Source of the DNA: UMGS1649 sp045611765
GTDB lineage: Bacteria > Bacillota > Clostridia > TANB77 > CAG-465
Assembly (NCBI GenBank): GCA_045611765.1
Contig: JAZKXT010000006.1
Coordinates: forward strand, 54,521 to 118,520
Reading direction: 5' to 3'
DNA: 64,000 nt
Within the stretch, counting starts at the first letter, position 1, and each line of letters opens with the position of its first letter. The notes beneath the pieces are model-generated. The model did no database searches. It saw only the letters and a list, made by a program, of their open reading frames with translations, and was not told the DNA's origin. This document shows, in pieces, positions 1 through 7,815 of this stretch. The translations under genes and the position numbers were made by a program.

Positions 1-459
1 GGTTTTGGGCCTTGTGGAGTTGCAGTTATAGTAGAAGCAATGACGGATAATAAAAATAGAGCGGCAGCAGATATTAGATGCATCTTTGATAGAAGTGGCG
101 GTAGCATGGGACAAACAGGCTCTGTTGGATACATGTTTAATAAGAAATCTGTATTTGTATTAGAAAAAACTACAAATATAGACGAGGATGAACTTATGAT
201 GGAAGTTCTAGATTTAGGAGCTGAAGATATGGTTTCCGATGAAGAATGCATTGAAATTACAGCCGACCCAACAAGCTTTGCTAAAATAAGCGAATACCTT
301 GAAGCTAAAGGCTACATAGCAATAGAAGCTGAAATAAAAATGGTTCCTACAATAAAGAAGGAATTATCTGAAGAAGAAGCTACAAAACTTGAGAATTTTA
401 TAGACAAAATGGAAGCAAATGACGACGTTCAAAACGTTTGGCATAATGCAGATATATAA
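1..459 (+). CDS. YebC/PmpR family transcriptional regulator, C-terminal part
   Basis: The reading frame is open from base 1, so the gene begins upstream of the window. The first codons read GFGPCGVAVIVEAMTDNKNR, which matches the conserved GPGGVAxxVExLTDNxNR block of the YebC/TACO1 family. The rest is the acidic C-terminal domain, including an SMGQTGSVGYMF stretch typical of the family. About 150 of the usual ~240 residues are present. Family members bind DNA as regulators or relieve ribosome stalling at proline runs; this sequence does not say which. No terminator is obvious directly downstream. Identification is secure, exact role is not. Confidence 0.93.
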   Translation, partial: GFGPCGVAVIVEAMTDNKNRAAADIRCIFDRSGGSMGQTGSVGYMFNKKSVFVLEKTTNIDEDELMMEVLDLGAEDMVSDEECIEITADPTSFAKISEYLEAKGYIAIEAEIKMVPTIKKELSEEEATKLENFIDKMEANDDVQNVWHNADI

Positions 460-538
460 ATTGTAAACTAATTTATACTACGTTTATTACAAAAATACAT
501 GTAAAACCACTTTTATACGTTAATTTAATAACATAATA

Positions 539-567
539 TTGACTTTACATAAAATTTATGTTATCAT
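539..567 (+). promoter_or_regulatory. Sigma-A-type promoter for the nuclease gene
   Basis: TTGACT (539-544) and TATCAT (562-567) are separated by 17 bases and lie about 50 bases upstream of the start of the next gene. Confidence 0.6.
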
Positions 568-617
568 AGTATATGGATAGTGTTTCGCACATTATTTATA
601 TATAGAGGTGAAAATAT

Positions 618-1148
618 ATGTATTATGAAGATAAACGTAGTTTTTATATAAAACAATATGGTCCTGCTGTATTAATTATTGGTATAGCTTTAGTACTAAT
701 AATTACAGGAATAGTTATTGGCCTAAAAGATGATAATGCAGTCGCTAAGCAACCAGTAGAAAGTAATGCTTATGTATATACAGATAACGCTATAACAGGT
801 ACTGTAACAAAAACAAAAGGATTAACAATCACAGTAACAGCAAATAATACTACATATGATATTAATCTCATAGGAATAATGCAACACGACAAAAATCCAA
901 ATTTATCTAAAACTATAGCAAGTGATTTAACAGGTAAGACTGTAACCATAGATTATGATATTGCAAAAACAGAAAACAATAAGACATACGCATATTTATA
1001 TGTTGATGGTACATTATATAATGAAACATTACTTGCACAAGGCCTTGCAGAATTGAGAACCGAAAGACAAAATATAAATAAATTAGACATACTTGTAGCA
1101 GCTCAAATTAAAGCAAGATATGAAGGTTTAGGAATTTGGAAATATTAA
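618..1148 (+). CDS. Membrane-anchored thermonuclease-like (SNase fold) protein
   Basis: The 176-residue protein has one N-terminal membrane segment (about residues 15-36) and an extracytoplasmic domain from about residue 55. The domain ends with a pattern seen in staphylococcal-nuclease-like (TNase) domains: LLAQGLAEL, then a helix, then AKARYEGLGIW-like text (QIKARYEGLGIWKY). Family members cleave DNA or RNA at the cell surface using Arg/Glu residues. The first half here is weakly conserved, and the usual active-site Arg of the N-terminal strand is not evident, so it may be a binding relative. The start has a GAGGTG ribosome site at 605-610. Confidence 0.7.
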   Translation: MYYEDKRSFYIKQYGPAVLIIGIALVLIITGIVIGLKDDNAVAKQPVESNAYVYTDNAITGTVTKTKGLTITVTANNTTYDINLIGIMQHDKNPNLSKTIASDLTGKTVTIDYDIAKTENNKTYAYLYVDGTLYNETLLAQGLAELRTERQNINKLDILVAAQIKARYEGLGIWKY

Positions 1149-1198
1149 AATTGAATGCTGACTAAAGAAAACTTTAGTTTTCATATATAACCTCTTAT

Positions 1199-1231
1199 AA
1201 TCAACCTCTACATATAGTAGGGGTTTGATTT
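1199..1231 (+). terminator. Rho-independent terminator after the nuclease gene
   Basis: An imperfect stem formed by AATCAACCTCTAC and GTAGGGGTTTGATT is followed by a T-rich run. It lies 50 bases after the stop codon of the nuclease gene. Confidence 0.6.
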
Positions 1232-1257
1232 ATTTTAATTAGAAAAGTTATAAAAAA

Positions 1258-1281
1258 CGACGCTCTAAAATCGATTTTAAG
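1258..1281 (+). repeat. Left arm of a perfect 24-bp inverted repeat
   Basis: This 24-bp sequence, with the palindromic core AAAATCGATTTT, recurs exactly in reverse complement at 2053-2076. Five more bases outward (A/T run) also pair. A second, imperfect inverted pair lies inside it at 1298-1320 and 2013-2035, both containing an ATTT-ACGTC-GAAA pattern. A related sequence in direct orientation (AAATTCGATTTTAAAGG) occurs at 1990-2006. Together they form nested terminal inverted repeats around one small gene, next to a tyrosine recombinase. Confidence 0.85.
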
Positions 1282-1333
1282 GGGTTACAAAAATTCAGGT
1301 GATAAAATTTACGTCTGAAAGGAGTGTGATTTA

Positions 1334-1657
1334 ATGTATGTACCTTATATCATCAGAAATCGAATGAAAAATAATATAATAGAAAAACAAATGAGACAAA
1401 AAATGAAACTAAAGAATAATAAGTATGTATATCTGAAGTTGAATAGAAGATACGCCAGTCTTATAATTAATTCGTTAGCATTTACAAGAAGAGCCTTATA
1501 TTATAAGAAGATGGAAGAAATACCAGTTGAAATGTTTTTTGATGTTGATAATTTTGAAGAAGATATTTTCGACTTAAATTTATCCATAAATAAGATAACA
1601 GCAGATTGTAAAAGGAATTTTTATAATTGGAAAGAGTACAAAATTTACAAAAAGTAA
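1334..1657 (+). CDS. Unknown small basic protein inside an inverted-repeat cassette
   Basis: The 107-residue product is rich in Lys, Arg, Asn and Tyr, with no membrane segment and no motif I recognise. The start is supported by an AAAGGAG site about 9 bases upstream. The N-terminal half is strongly basic, which would suit nucleic-acid binding, and the middle holds an acidic patch (FDVDNFEEDIFDL). The gene lies wholly between the two arms of the 24-bp inverted repeat, so it is the only protein cargo of that segment. I cannot assign a function. Confidence 0.6.
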   Translation: MYVPYIIRNRMKNNIIEKQMRQKMKLKNNKYVYLKLNRRYASLIINSLAFTRRALYYKKMEEIPVEMFFDVDNFEEDIFDLNLSINKITADCKRNFYNWKEYKIYKK

Positions 1658-1663
1658 AAAATA

Positions 1664-1738
1664 GCGAAATCCATATAAGTTAGATAGGGCAAGGCATAGA
1701 AGGTCAAGAACCGTTTATTTTGTCTTGCTTTATTTCGC
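1664..1738 (+). other. Long imperfect RNA hairpin after the cassette gene
   Basis: GCGAAAT (1664-1670) pairs with ATTTCGC (1732-1738), and GCAAGGCA (1689-1696) pairs with TGTCTTGC (1721-1728) with one G-U pair. The structure starts 6 bases after the stop codon and could act as a terminator or a structured 3' end. The rest of 1739-1985 is very AT-rich and holds no open frame or clear motif. Confidence 0.4.
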
Positions 1739-2052
1739 AAAATAAATATTTTGTGTATTTTAGAGAAGGAACTATTGATTATTTAGTCCACTTCTATTAT
1801 AATATTAGTATACATAGCTTATATGCTGTCTGACACCTTATATATATAAATATATTTATTTAACTTTCTATTTCACTCTACTTATTATAAGTTGTCATTC
1901 ATTACTATATTATTTTACTATATATTTTATATTTAGTATATACTTTTATATACAATTTATAAAATTTTATGATTTTAAGCCCTTTTCCTCAAATTCGATT
2001 TTAAAGGCCTTTTTTCGGACGTCAAATGATACCACCCCGATTCTAAAAACGT

Positions 2053-2076
2053 CTTAAAATCGATTTTAGAGCGTCG
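2053..2076 (-). repeat. Right arm of the 24-bp inverted repeat
   Basis: Exact reverse complement of 1258-1281. It ends 6 bases before the ribosome binding site of the recombinase gene, so it also lies in the recombinase 5' leader or promoter. Confidence 0.85.
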
Positions 2077-2092
2077 GTTTTTGGAGGTTTTT

Positions 2093-3049
2093 ATGAAACA
2101 AATGACATTTGATGATATGCCAAGGATTTTACAAGATTATCTTAAGAATTACTTAATAATTACTAAAAACAGATCTAAAACAACTGTTAAAGAATATTAT
2201 TATGATTTACGTGATGCATTTCAATTTATTAAACGAGATAAATATAATATTAAAGTTGAAAATTTTAAAGAAATAAATATTACGGATTTAGATGCAAATT
2301 TTTTTAAATCAATTGAAGTTTCAGATATATATGAATATTTATATGATAAAAATACTAAAGCAATTTCTAGAGCTAGAAAAATTTCATCAATTAGATCATT
2401 TTTTAATTATTTGTGTAATGTTGTAAAAATTATTGATAGAAATCCTTGTGTGGGTCTAGAATCGCCAAAATTAGAAAAAAGATTGCCAAAATATTTAGAA
2501 CTTACCGAGGCCAAGTCCCTACTCCACTCTGTTGATGGTGAATTCAAAACAAGAGACTATGCAATCTTAACCATATTCCTAAACTGTGGACTAAGACTTT
2601 CTGAGCTAGTAAATATAAATATGGAGCATATTAAAGGAGATACTTTATCTGTTATTGGTAAGGGTAATAAAGAACGCTCTGTACACTTAAATAAAGCCTG
2701 CTTAGATGCTATCCAGGATTATCTTAAGGATAGACCAATAGATAAGGTTAAAGGCGAAGATAGACGTGCTCTTTTCATTAGCAGGAAGTATAAAAGGATA
2801 AGTCCTAGAATGATTGAAATAATGGTAAAAGACTATATTGTAAAGGCTGGTCTTGACCCTAAAAAGTATACTCCCCACAAACTTAGACACACTGCAGCTA
2901 CTCTAATGCACAAATATGGTGGCGTAGATATTAGAACGTTACAACAAGTACTAGGACACGAAACTATAGCTACTACGCAAATATATACTCATATAGACAG
3001 CGAAGAAGTTAAAAATGCCATAGATAACAATCCATTAAATAAGATGTAA
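2093..3049 (+). CDS. Tyrosine recombinase (XerC/XerD-like)
   Basis: The 318-residue protein has an N-terminal SAM-like core-binding domain (about 8-115) and a C-terminal catalytic domain. The catalytic set is visible: Arg in CGLRLSEL, Lys in GKGNKER, HKLRH, a second His in LGHE and the nucleophile Tyr in TQIYTH. The ATG at 2093 is chosen over the TTG at 2081 because GGAGG (2083-2087) is placed for it. The family resolves chromosome dimers at dif or inverts DNA segments. It could be the housekeeping Xer enzyme, but the perfect inverted repeat ending just before its ribosome site makes a local inversion or cassette role worth testing. Confidence 0.93.
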   Translation: MKQMTFDDMPRILQDYLKNYLIITKNRSKTTVKEYYYDLRDAFQFIKRDKYNIKVENFKEINITDLDANFFKSIEVSDIYEYLYDKNTKAISRARKISSIRSFFNYLCNVVKIIDRNPCVGLESPKLEKRLPKYLELTEAKSLLHSVDGEFKTRDYAILTIFLNCGLRLSELVNINMEHIKGDTLSVIGKGNKERSVHLNKACLDAIQDYLKDRPIDKVKGEDRRALFISRKYKRISPRMIEIMVKDYIVKAGLDPKKYTPHKLRHTAATLMHKYGGVDIRTLQQVLGHETIATTQIYTHIDSEEVKNAIDNNPLNKM

Positions 3050-3059
3050 TTAGTATAAT

Positions 3060-3088
3060 TTGAAAAATCACAAGTATTATGTTATAAT
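3060..3088 (+). promoter_or_regulatory. Sigma-A-type promoter for the 91-residue membrane protein
   Basis: TTGAAA (3060-3065), a 17-base spacer and TATAAT (3083-3088), just after the recombinase stop codon. Confidence 0.7.
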
Positions 3089-3138
3089 ATTTGTGGTTTT
3101 ATTATTAGCTCTAAAATAATTTTAAGGAGATGTTTGAA

Positions 3139-3414
3139 ATGAAAAATGACCGGTTTTACATTAGCTGTACTGATAAAAGAGTAGTTATTACATTCACTGT
3201 TTCAATTGTTATTGCAATATTAGCAACTATGTTGCTCTGTACAGGAGGTTTTCTTCCTCTTATACCAGCTAATTTACAATTAGTAGGTTGGATATGCGTT
3301 TGGACACTTTGCTACTGTGGTTGGATAATCTCTCTTTCTCTGTTAGGTATACTCTTGATTGGTATTGTTGGTAAAATTTTATCTAATAAAAATACTAAGA
3401 AAAAGAATATTTAA
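3139..3414 (+). CDS. Small two-helix membrane protein, unknown
   Basis: The product has 91 residues. Residues 13-37 and about 47-77 form hydrophobic segments joined by a short loop with GGFLPLIP, and the C-terminus is a lysine-rich tail (NKNTKKKN). The ATG at 3139 is preferred to the one at 3130 because the earlier ATG overlaps the AAGGAG site (3124-3129). It has its own promoter and is followed by a strong hairpin terminator, so it is a single-gene unit. No family is recognised. Confidence 0.7.
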   Translation: MKNDRFYISCTDKRVVITFTVSIVIAILATMLLCTGGFLPLIPANLQLVGWICVWTLCYCGWIISLSLLGILLIGIVGKILSNKNTKKKNI

Positions 3415-3422
3415 TAAATAGT

Positions 3423-3450
3423 ACACAGCAACAATTATATGTTGCTGTGT
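3423..3450. terminator. Bidirectional terminator between convergent genes
   Basis: ACACAGCAACA (3423-3433) pairs perfectly with TGTTGCTGTGT (3440-3450), with a T-rich run on the right and an A-rich run on the left. It serves the + strand gene before it and the - strand LysM gene after it. Confidence 0.85.
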
Positions 3451-3465
3451 AATTTTATATTATTT

Positions 3466-3762
3466 CTAATTATATATAGGTATTTCTAATATTTGTCCTG
3501 AATATATGTTACTACTTTTTAAGTTGTTTATATTCTTTATTTCAATTACTATATTCTGTACATTTAATTCTTCAGAAGAGTTATTACAAACATCTTCAGC
3601 TATTTTCCAAAGAGTATCGTTACTAGCAACAGTAACTGACTTTGTATCTATATGTTTGTTTCCAAAAGTGAAATTGGAAATAAAATTCATTACTATAATA
3701 AACAATAAAATTATGCATATATTTGTCATTATTCTTTTCATATTTAATCTATATCTTTTCAT
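3466..3762 (-). CDS. LysM-domain membrane protein, YneA-like SOS division inhibitor candidate
   Basis: The 98-residue product has one N-terminal membrane segment (about residues 11-31) and a single LysM domain at the C-terminus (VASNDTLWKIAEDV to SGQILEIPIYN). This size and layout match YneA-type cell division suppressors of Bacillota, which hold back septation during the SOS response. The ATG at 3762 is chosen because GGAGG lies 8 bases upstream and the earlier ATG falls inside the promoter. A perfect GAAC-N4-GTTC palindrome sits between the promoter and the ribosome site, as expected for LexA control. The gene is alone, without lexA beside it. The YneA assignment is inference from layout plus operator. 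Confidence 0.75.
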   Translation of the reverse strand: MKRYRLNMKRIMTNICIILLFIIVMNFISNFTFGNKHIDTKSVTVASNDTLWKIAEDVCNNSSEELNVQNIVIEIKNINNLKSSNIYSGQILEIPIYN

Positions 3763-3774
3763 AATATTACCTCC

Positions 3775-3822
3775 GAACCTCTGTTCTGTTAATATTATAT
3801 AGCACAAATGTTCGTTTGTCAA
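3775..3822 (-). promoter_or_regulatory. SOS-type promoter with LexA operator
   Basis: On the minus strand, TTGACA (3817-3822), a 17-base spacer and TATAAT (3794-3799) form a near-perfect sigma-A promoter. GAACAGAGGTTC (3775-3786), a perfect GAAC-N4-GTTC LexA half-site pair, lies at the expected transcription start. The spacer holds a second, imperfect site, GAACATTTGTGC, and a third GAAC lies further upstream at about 3851. Confidence 0.85.
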
Positions 3823-3890
3823 CAATATTTTTAAAATTTATCGAAAATTTGTTCGCTTTTGCACAGCGGATGATATTATGTTTACTACAC

Positions 3891-3919
3891 TTGTTTTTTT
3901 GCTGTTACTGTGGTATAAT
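3891..3919 (+). promoter_or_regulatory. Sigma-A-type promoter
   Basis: TTGTTT (3891-3896), a 17-base spacer and TATAAT (3914-3919) stand upstream of the gene at 3974. Confidence 0.65.
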
Positions 3920-3973
3920 TTAAACATTACCAAAATAAATCCTAAAATAATTTAAAGGAGATTGTGTTGTGTT

Positions 3974-4405
3974 ATGAAAACGAAAAAAATTACTTTGATA
4001 ATCATTCTAACTCTTTTAAGTGCAATAATTTTCGGGCTGCTAGCTCATTTTGCTATTGCACCGGCGCTTAATGAGATAAATGAAACTTTTGAATCGTTAC
4101 AAACCAAATCAGCGATTTATGAAAAAGACTTTGAAAAAGTATATTCACATCCAAACTACTCTATTTACCCCGAAAAAAATTTAACTGTTGTGGAGCTTAA
4201 AGAAAACGGCTTCTCTCTTAAAATGTATTATATGCAGGATGGTACTTTTGTAACGAGTGAAATAGTTGATTATGATTTTTATACCAACAATTTTGTGATT
4301 GGTTTCATATGGCTTCTCGTTGCGCTACTGTCATTTATGATTTCTCTCCTTATTACAATGCTAGGAATTGGGATGTGCGGCGGACTACTTGAAAGACGGC
4401 ATTAA
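3974..4405 (+). CDS. TM-ectodomain-TM protein, unknown family (member 1 of 3)
   Basis: The 143-residue product has a membrane helix at about 6-30, an extracytoplasmic domain of about 80 residues, and a second helix at about 110-135. The stretch FSLKMYYMQDGTFVTSEIVDYDFYTN aligns by eye with CSLKTIYNKQGEVLTKEFED in the gene at 16818-17300 and with HILEAFFDENNEFINAIIRDN in that at 16081-16569, so the three look homologous. The ATG at 3974 is used, 13 bases after AAAGGAG; a TTG at 3962 is too close to that site. No function is known to me. Confidence 0.75.
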   Translation: MKTKKITLIIILTLLSAIIFGLLAHFAIAPALNEINETFESLQTKSAIYEKDFEKVYSHPNYSIYPEKNLTVVELKENGFSLKMYYMQDGTFVTSEIVDYDFYTNNFVIGFIWLLVALLSFMISLLITMLGIGMCGGLLERRH

Positions 4406-4417
4406 TTTGCCGTCTTT
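4392..4417. terminator. Bidirectional terminator between convergent genes
   Basis: AAAGACGGCA (4392-4401) and TGCCGTCTTT (4408-4417) form a perfect stem with a 6-base loop. It overlaps the stop codon of the + strand gene and ends right at the clpX stop codon. Confidence 0.9.
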
Positions 4418-5725
4418 TTACACTTCTTTATATTCATATATTGGTCCAATTTCACGAGTTACAACTTCCCTTGTTATTATACATTTTTTAATGTTTTTGT
4501 TTGAAGGTACTTCATACATTGGATTTAACATTACTTCTTCTAATATTGCTCTTAAGCCTCTTGCACCAGTTTTTCTTTCTAATGCTAGTTTTACTATTTC
4601 TTCAATAGCATCTTTCTTAAATTCTAGATCTACCTTATCCATTTTAAGAAGCTTTTTATATTGCTTAATTAAAGCATTCTTGGGTTTTGTAACAATATCT
4701 ATTAAAGCTTTATCGTCTAATTGACCTAGTGTTGTTATTATTGGTAAACGTCCTACAAGTTCTGGTATTAATCCAAATTTAATAATATCGTTTGGAAGAA
4801 CATTTTTAAATATAGTTTTGTAATCTATATCTTTTTTCTCTTCTATTTTAGCACCAAAGCCAATAGATTTCTCTCCTATTCTATTTTCTATAATTTTGTC
4901 TAAGCCTTCAAAAGCACCACCACAGATAAATAGAATATTACTTGTATCTATTTTTAAATATTCTTGTTGAGGATGTTTCCTACCACCCTGTGGAGGCACA
5001 TTTGCGACCGTTCCTTCTATTATTTTTAGAAGTGCTTGTTGAACACCCTCGCCGCTAACATCTCTTGTTATAGATGGATTTTCAGATTTTCTAGTAATCT
5101 TATCTAATTCATCTATATATATAATTCCTTTTTCAGCTTTAGATATATCGTAATCTGCCGCTTGGATAAGTCTTAATAGGATGTTTTCTACATCTTCACC
5201 TACATAACCAGCTTCAGTAAGAGTTGTTGCATCAGCTATTGCAAATGGAACACGTAATACTTTAGCCAGTGTTTGAGCCATAAGTGTTTTACCACAACCA
5301 GTAGGTCCCATCATAAGAATATTACTTTTTTGTATTTCTACATCATCTATTTTGTCTAGATTTCTAATACGTTTGTAATGGTTATATACAGCAACCGCAA
5401 GTACTCTTTTAGCGTCATCTTGACCAATTACATATTCATCTAAAATTTTTCTTATTTGGTCTGGAGTAGGTAGTTCTGTATTTTCAATAAGCTCTTTATT
5501 TGCCTTTGCTTTCTTTTTACCGGCATTTTCTTCTTCCATTAGAATGTTTTCTAGGTCTTCCTCTTCTATAAGGTCTTCTAGTATTATTTTGTTACAGATA
5601 TCTATACAGTCTTCACATATAAATATGCCATTAGGGCCGGCAATTAATTTGCCGACCTCATCTTTGTATCTGCCACAAAACGAACAAAATATATCATAAT
5701 CATCATTTGTTGTTCTTTTAGCCAT
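4418..5725 (-). CDS. clpX: ATP-dependent Clp protease ATP-binding subunit ClpX
   Basis: ClpX unfolds tagged proteins and feeds them to ClpP. The 435-residue product starts with a C4 zinc-binding domain (CSFCGRYKDEVGK ... CEDCIDIC), followed by the AAA+ module with Walker A GPTGCGKT, Walker B IIYIDELDKI and the sensor/arginine region of HSP100 class II proteins (GARGLRAILE). An IGF-type ClpP-docking loop reads IGFG. Length is normal. An AGGAGAG site precedes the ATG. It is the last gene of a tig-clpP-clpX operon, 10 bases after clpP, and is closed by a shared terminator. Confidence 0.98.
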   Translation of the reverse strand: MAKRTTNDDYDIFCSFCGRYKDEVGKLIAGPNGIFICEDCIDICNKIILEDLIEEEDLENILMEEENAGKKKAKANKELIENTELPTPDQIRKILDEYVIGQDDAKRVLAVAVYNHYKRIRNLDKIDDVEIQKSNILMMGPTGCGKTLMAQTLAKVLRVPFAIADATTLTEAGYVGEDVENILLRLIQAADYDISKAEKGIIYIDELDKITRKSENPSITRDVSGEGVQQALLKIIEGTVANVPPQGGRKHPQQEYLKIDTSNILFICGGAFEGLDKIIENRIGEKSIGFGAKIEEKKDIDYKTIFKNVLPNDIIKFGLIPELVGRLPIITTLGQLDDKALIDIVTKPKNALIKQYKKLLKMDKVDLEFKKDAIEEIVKLALERKTGARGLRAILEEVMLNPMYEVPSNKNIKKCIITREVVTREIGPIYEYKEV

Positions 5726-5735
5726 GTTACTCTCC

Positions 5736-6332
5736 TTATAACTCGTTTATACTATTCATAACTTCATCTATTAAGCCATATTCTTTAGCTTCTAGGCTAG
5801 ATAAGAAGTTATCTCTATCTGTATCTTTTTCAACTTGTTCTAATGGTTTGCCAGTATTTTCACTTAAAATTTTGTTAAGTTTTTCTTTTACTTTTAAAAG
5901 ATATTCTGTGTGAATTTTGATATCACTAGCTTGACCTTGAACACCACCTAAAGGTTGGTGTATCATAATTGTACTGTTAGGTAATGCATATCTTTTACCT
6001 TTTGTACCTGCTGCAAGAAGAAATGCACCCATACTTGCTGCCATGCCAATACATATTGTACAAACATCAGATTTGATGTATTGAATTGTATCGTATATAG
6101 CCATACCAGCTGTAACGCTACCACCAGGACTATTTATATATAGATGTATATCTTTACCTGGGTCTTCTGCGTCTAAGAATAATAATTGAGCTACAACTAA
6201 AGATGCTGAAACATCATTTACTTCTTCACTTAAGAATATAATTCTTTCTTTTAAAAGTCTAGAATATATATCATAAGATCTTTCACCTTTGCTTGTTTGT
6301 TCAACAACCATAGGTACTAAACTGTTTTTCAT
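5736..6332 (-). CDS. clpP: ATP-dependent Clp protease proteolytic subunit ClpP
   Basis: ClpP is the serine protease barrel that degrades substrates passed on by ClpX. The 198-residue product shows the catalytic Ser in GMAASMGA, the His in MIHQPLGG and the Asp in DTDRDNF, with the processing-region start MKNSLVPMVVEQ typical of the family. The ATG at 6332 is chosen: TTGGAGG lies upstream, and the longer frame would run back into the tig stop. It follows tig by 19 bases and precedes clpX by 10, so all three are one transcript. Confidence 0.98.
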   Translation of the reverse strand: MKNSLVPMVVEQTSKGERSYDIYSRLLKERIIFLSEEVNDVSASLVVAQLLFLDAEDPGKDIHLYINSPGGSVTAGMAIYDTIQYIKSDVCTICIGMAASMGAFLLAAGTKGKRYALPNSTIMIHQPLGGVQGQASDIKIHTEYLLKVKEKLNKILSENTGKPLEQVEKDTDRDNFLSSLEAKEYGLIDEVMNSINEL

Positions 6333-6351
6333 ATAACAACCTCCAAAAAAA

Positions 6352-7632
6352 TTATTTTTCCACAACATTTGATACTACAACTTCAATTGCTTTTTCTTGT
6401 CTTAATTTTTCAGTCATATAATTTATAACGTTTGGATTCTTTTTAAGCGGTTCTGCATCGTTTCCGTAAGTTGTTGCAAGTTCATCTATTCTTGCGTTTA
6501 TTTCATCCATAGTTACTTCTATATTTTCAGCTTTAAGAACTTGTTCTAATGCAAGTTTTAATTTAATATCTTTAACTGCACTAGCTTCAAATTGCTCGTG
6601 TAAAGCTTTATCGTCAATATTTAGGATTTGTTTGTATTGTTCTAATGTCATTCCTTGGTAAGCCAAATTTTGTTCAAACTCATGAATCATTTGGTGAATT
6701 TGTCCGTGTACCATTGGTTCAGGAATTTCAACTTCTACGTTTTCGCATAAAGCATCAACAGCTTTTGTTTCTCTTTCAGCTTTAGCAGTTGTTTCTTTAG
6801 ATTTTTCTAATCTCTCTTTTACTGATTTAGTATATTCTTCTAAAGTATCAAACTCTGAAACGTCTTTTGCAAATTCATCATCAAGCTCAGGTAATTCTTT
6901 TTTCTTTATTTCATGAACTTTAATTTTAAATATTGTTTCTTTTCCTGCAAGGTCAGCATTTCCATAGTTTTCTGGGAATGTCGTTGTTATATCTTTTGAC
7001 TCGCCAACCTTCATTCCTACAAGTTGTTCTTCAAAACCAGGAATAAATGAGCCAGAACCAATTTCAAGGTCATATTTTTCTGCTTTTCCACCATCGAAAG
7101 CAACTCCATCTAAGAAACCTTCGAAGTCTATGTTTGCGATGTCTCCATTTTCTACGCAACCCTCTTCTTTAACAGTTACTCTTGCGTTTCTTGCTCTTAT
7201 ATTGTCTAATTCTACTCTAACATCATCAGCAGTTACTTCTGTATTTACTTTTTCTATTTCTAAACCTTTATATTGTTTTAAAGTAGCTTCTGGCTTAGTA
7301 TATACTTCTATACTAAATACTAAATCTTTGTCTTTACCAATTTCTTGAATATCTACTTCTGGACGTGATACTACTTCTAGTTCATTTTCTTCTACAGCAG
7401 CAGCATATTCTTTTTCTGCAACAATGTTAAATGCTTCATCATAGAATACACCTTCACCATATGTTTTTTCTATAACATTTCTTGGAACTTTACCATTTCT
7501 AAAGCCAGGCATTTTAATTTTGCTAGCATTTTTTCTAAAAGCTTCCTCTAAAGCTTCATTAAATTTTTCTTTTTCTACGTTAAATTCAAGTTTAATTTTT
7601 GAACCTTCTAATTTTGTTATTTTTACACTCAT
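6352..7632 (-). CDS. tig: Trigger factor
   Basis: Trigger factor is the ribosome-bound chaperone and prolyl isomerase that meets nascent chains. The 426-residue product has the N-terminal ribosome-binding domain with the signature GFRNGKVPRN, a central FKBP-type isomerase domain (about 150-245, with GDIANIDFEGFLDGVAFDGG) and a helical C-terminal domain. Length matches the family. GAAAGGAAG stands before the ATG. It is the first gene of the tig-clpP-clpX operon, with a promoter directly upstream. Confidence 0.98.
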   Translation of the reverse strand: MSVKITKLEGSKIKLEFNVEKEKFNEALEEAFRKNASKIKMPGFRNGKVPRNVIEKTYGEGVFYDEAFNIVAEKEYAAAVEENELEVVSRPEVDIQEIGKDKDLVFSIEVYTKPEATLKQYKGLEIEKVNTEVTADDVRVELDNIRARNARVTVKEEGCVENGDIANIDFEGFLDGVAFDGGKAEKYDLEIGSGSFIPGFEEQLVGMKVGESKDITTTFPENYGNADLAGKETIFKIKVHEIKKKELPELDDEFAKDVSEFDTLEEYTKSVKERLEKSKETTAKAERETKAVDALCENVEVEIPEPMVHGQIHQMIHEFEQNLAYQGMTLEQYKQILNIDDKALHEQFEASAVKDIKLKLALEQVLKAENIEVTMDEINARIDELATTYGNDAEPLKKNPNVINYMTEKLRQEKAIEVVVSNVVEK

Positions 7633-7667
7633 TTCTTATACTTCCTTTCAATTTGTTTTGCTATTTT

Positions 7668-7695
7668 ATTATACCACAAATTCCCAAGAATACAA
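7668..7695 (-). promoter_or_regulatory. Sigma-A-type promoter of the tig-clpP-clpX operon
   Basis: On the minus strand, TTGTAT (7690-7695), a 16-base spacer and TATAAT (7668-7673) lie about 35 bases before the tig start. No CtsR-type operator repeat was seen. Confidence 0.65.
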
Positions 7696-7740
7696 GACAA
7701 ACCTAATGTTTAATTGTGTTTTATTTTGTGTTTTTATATA

Positions 7741-7774
7741 AAAATATCTGCCCATTCAGTGGACAGATATTTTT
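7741..7774 (-). terminator. Terminator of the 104-residue gene
   Basis: AAAATATCTG-CC and GGA-CAGATATTTT form a strong stem around ATTCAGT, with a T-run on the minus strand. It separates the next gene from the tig promoter. Confidence 0.8.
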
Positions 7775-7815
7775 TACTGATTATTGCACTACTATATTAT
7801 TTTGTTGCGTAATAC

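Noticed and set aside
1739..2010. Possible non-coding RNA in the AT-rich stretch of the cassette
   Set aside because: Apart from the hairpin at 1664-1738 and the inner repeats, no stable structure or conserved motif could be supported.
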